This document shows, in pieces, positions 61,909 to 64,000 of a stretch of DNA of 64,000 bases. This DNA is from Serendipita indica DSM 11827 (taxonomy: Eukaryota; Basidiomycota; Agaricomycetes; Sebacinales; Serendipitaceae): positions 744,001 through 808,000 of the forward strand of contig CAJVGD010000010.1 of the NCBI GenBank assembly GCA_910890315.1. The letters are read 5' to 3'. The notes beneath the pieces were generated by a model. It saw only the letters and a program-made list of their open reading frames with translations. It was not told where the DNA came from and ran no database searches. Within the stretch, counting starts at the first letter, position 1; every line of letters starts with the position of its first letter. The translations under genes and the position numbers were made by a program.

Positions 61909-63086
61909 ATGTTCTCCCAACAATTTTATAGTGTTCTTTGCGGGCTTCTCGTCACCGTTGGCGTCGTTTACTCGACCCCAGTAGTGTACGATGGTCGGGC
62001 TGCCCTTGGTTTATCTGAAAGCACGTTTAATGATCTCAGCGGCGCCTATGTCTAGTGAGTGCGCACTCAATGTTTTTTCCAACAACTAATGAATGGGTCA
62101 GCGTCGTGAAAGGTAGCAAAAATGCCAGCGACGTATGAATCAAATCTTCGCTTGAATGTTATCTCTAACTCGCTTTCAGTATATTGATCTGTCGAAGAGT
62201 ATCAAGCCGACCCCACTCTGGGATAAGCTGTTCCAACCTCCCCAGGAGCAGACAATTTCGGTGTAAGTGACAGGAGCGCGCTTCAGATATAACCTAACAT
62301 GGCTAGATCTATCGATCCCTCCTCAGTCTTTGTCCCCGGAGGCAACCCAGCAAATGCCCAGAATGGCTTTCGCCGCACTGAAGTCATTGCACAACCCAGG
62401 AATCGGACCGTGATCGAGTCTGGGCGGACAGTATTCCACTGGTCCATCAGGAGAGACAAAAAGCACGACCTCAACTATAAACACGAATACCAGGTGGTCT
62501 TCATAGAGCCAAATGATGGTATGACTGAAAAGGGATATGGGCAATCACTGAAAGGATAACAGGCTCACATGTATTTGGGCTTCAGCTCGGATCGCCATTC
62601 ACCTATCCAACTGGAAGACTTCCAGTTCCCAACGCCCAGTCACTCCGAATTCTCTCGCGGGATCTGACCGTTCTATTCGAGACAGATTTCACCAAGAATG
62701 ATTGGCATAACTTTGCAGTACTGGTAGATTGGAACGCACTGACACTTGGTGTCTACTACTCCAAGAACGGACTTCCTCTGGCCCCCACTTCATGGCGAAC
62801 CGTCAAGAATAAGGGGCTTGTTGCTGGACCAGACGGACAGGGAGACTTTCATTTCGGCCTCTTAAAGGTGCGGCTTGCTCCCATACACAGTCCTTGCAGC
62901 CTTGACATGTCGCAATAGCTTCCTATTGCAAACCCGGCAGATAACTCGACGCAGGCCACTGATGTGGTCCACAGGGGAATCCAAGAGAACACGACGGAAA
63001 CGTTGCACTATTCAGGGGTCTTTGTAGAGAGCGCAGTAGGAGGCGTGAGCGTTGGCTATGGGCTCAAAATTCCTGCTATGGCCTGA
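61909..63086 (+). CDS. Glycoside hydrolase family 131 beta-glucanase
   Basis: GH131 enzymes cut beta-1,3-, beta-1,6- and beta-1,4-glucans and are secreted by plant-degrading and plant-associated fungi. The signal peptide MFSQQFYSVLCGLLVTVGVV precedes VVYDGRAALGLSESTFNDLS, the usual family opening. The core reads PLWDKLFQPPQEQTISVSID, NAQNGFRRTEVIAQP, VFHWSIRRDKKHDLNYKHEY and QVVFIEPNDG, then LFETDFTKNDWHNFAVLVDW and GVYYSKNGLPL. The last exon ends VGYGLKIPAMA with the stop at 63084-63086. No cellulose-binding module follows, so it is the single-domain form. Five introns. Confidence 0.85.
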
Positions 63087-63295
63087 GGGTTCAGACCTGA
63101 GGTTTGACAATTCCATCGCTAATCTTGTAGTATACCTGAGAACTGTCCGAGGTGACCACTGCCATAAATATATAGGCCTTGTGGTGCTGGCTATTGCGAC
63201 CGTTGTGACCGTCTTGGTTCGAATCTATTGTGCAGTTGCGCAGCATCTGCGCAGTAGAGTCGAACGAAAGGCGAATCCTTGTCATAAATGAGCGG

Positions 63296-63665
63296 TCAGT
63301 TGGCAAAGACGAGTTGAGAAACGGGATATTCATACTCGTTTAAGTCAAGTTGTTCATCCACCGCATATGGTACGACAATACTAACTGAACCAGGGATCTC
63401 ATTCCCCGTACGAGCCTTCTCCTCGAGAATCAGATCGACTCCTACCGCATGCCCTCGGGCCATCAACGCTGGTCTGGCTAGAGTATGTATATCCAGACAC
63501 ATGATATCGGTCCAACGCTGAGATAAAAGGAGATCTTGGTACACTTGCATCAGAAGACCCGCATGTAGAGGGTATTTGCGACATAGAATATTGAGCTAGT
63601 AGAGTTAGTCCGAGTCTCCGTCGTTTCGCCACTGACTCACGTCTGAATAGTCAGGCTGCTCCATA
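63296..63665 (-). CDS. SEN15: tRNA-splicing endonuclease subunit Sen15
   Basis: Sen15 is a small structural subunit of the tRNA-intron endonuclease. A short first exon, MEQPDYSD, joins across a 45-bp intron to LNILCRKYPLHAGLLMQVYQ, then DLLLSQRWTDIMCLDIHTLA, RPALMARG, SVSIVVPYAVDEQLDLNEYE and a final strand VSQLVFAN. The order VY.DL.L..RW.D and RPAL, then V.P, fits the Sen15 domain from memory. About 107 residues, a usual size. The call is moderate since the family is poorly conserved. Confidence 0.6.
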
Positions 63666-63691
63666 AGGAGATGATTCTCGTCGTTTAGGAG

Positions 63692-63957
63692 ATGCTTGAA
63701 GTAGATGGTTGGTTTGGCAAGGATCAACTCAAAACTTCACCTGCTCTCCGCCTTGACTTCGGCGCCGTCCAGAAACTACATAGCGGTACAATCGATCAAA
63801 CGAGAGCTCAAGAAATAGTATGGATGCGCAGAATGGGCATCGCAGGAGCAACAGAGGGGTTTATAATCATTCAGCGTCAAGGAGTTCGTCCTTTCTGATA
63901 GGAAAACGAGGAACTGCAGGACGCCCAGCGCCGAGTTGGTCTCCGAATATCAAGGTA
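63692..63957 (+). CDS. Possible 5' part of a gene running off the right edge
   Basis: ATG 63692 opens 68 codons (MLEVDGWFGKDQLKTSPALR and on) that stop at 63898. A strong donor-like site (caaggtaagg) at about 63955 suggests an exon on this strand. The start would be 26 bp from the Sen15 start on the other strand. No domain seen; it could be promoter sequence. Confidence 0.2.
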
Positions 63958-64000
63958 AGGCCCACTATCGGCTCCCCCTAGCAGAGTTGACTAACCTACC

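Noticed and set aside
63210-63225. Second tRNA B-box-like sequence (ggttcgaatc)
   Set aside because: No matching A-box or acceptor stem nearby.

Overview
This looks like nuclear DNA of a filamentous basidiomycete, most likely an Agaricomycete and possibly close to Rhizoctonia/Ceratobasidium. Genes are close-packed and mostly cut by many 45-60 bp introns. There is a white-collar photoreceptor that ends without a GATA zinc finger, as in basidiomycetes, together with WSC-domain, DUF6699, GH131 and patatin/NB-ARC/TPR genes. The species is inferred. I saw no tRNA, rRNA, CRISPR or virus-like element. Exon joins were worked out by eye, so gene ends are firmer than every internal splice site.

Layout. 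1-14.3 kb: a membrane/acyltransferase fusion (-), cohesin SMC3 (-), ribosome factor NOC4 (+), a probable CENP-A chaperone Scm3 (-) and splicing factor BUD13 (+). 14.3-22.5 kb: a multi-WSC secreted protein (+), a DUF6699 protein (+) and an inverted, decayed WSC copy (-). 23.6-27 kb: eIF2-alpha (-) and a two-finger CCCH protein (+), head to head. 29-37.8 kb: a HerA/FtsK-like P-loop ATPase with C-terminal winged-helix-like repeats (+), a Fus3/Kss1/Spk1-type MAP kinase (-), and a second ATPase of the same family whose P-loop is ruined (-). 38.5-50 kb: G3BP/Nxt3-like NTF2-RRM protein, SURF1/Shy1, a J-like-tail protein, a coiled-coil protein that may be kinetochore-related, white collar 1 and Pam17, all on minus, with a small plus-strand gene between the last two. 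50-58.4 kb: a divergent ARF-like GTPase, an F-box-like protein, a patatin-NB-ARC-TPR STAND protein whose lipase motifs are all lost, and a PDH kinase. 59-64 kb: HCNGP-like protein, GPI8 transamidase, GH131 glucanase and tRNA-splicing endonuclease subunit Sen15.

How they relate. Most are housekeeping genes placed as divergent pairs that share very short promoters (35-148 bp between start codons). Two loci stand out: the pair of related ATPases, one with an intact and one with a degenerate nucleotide site, on either side of a MAP kinase; and the STAND protein with a pseudo-patatin head. Either could be an undescribed protein system in which an inactive homologue acts as sensor or partner.
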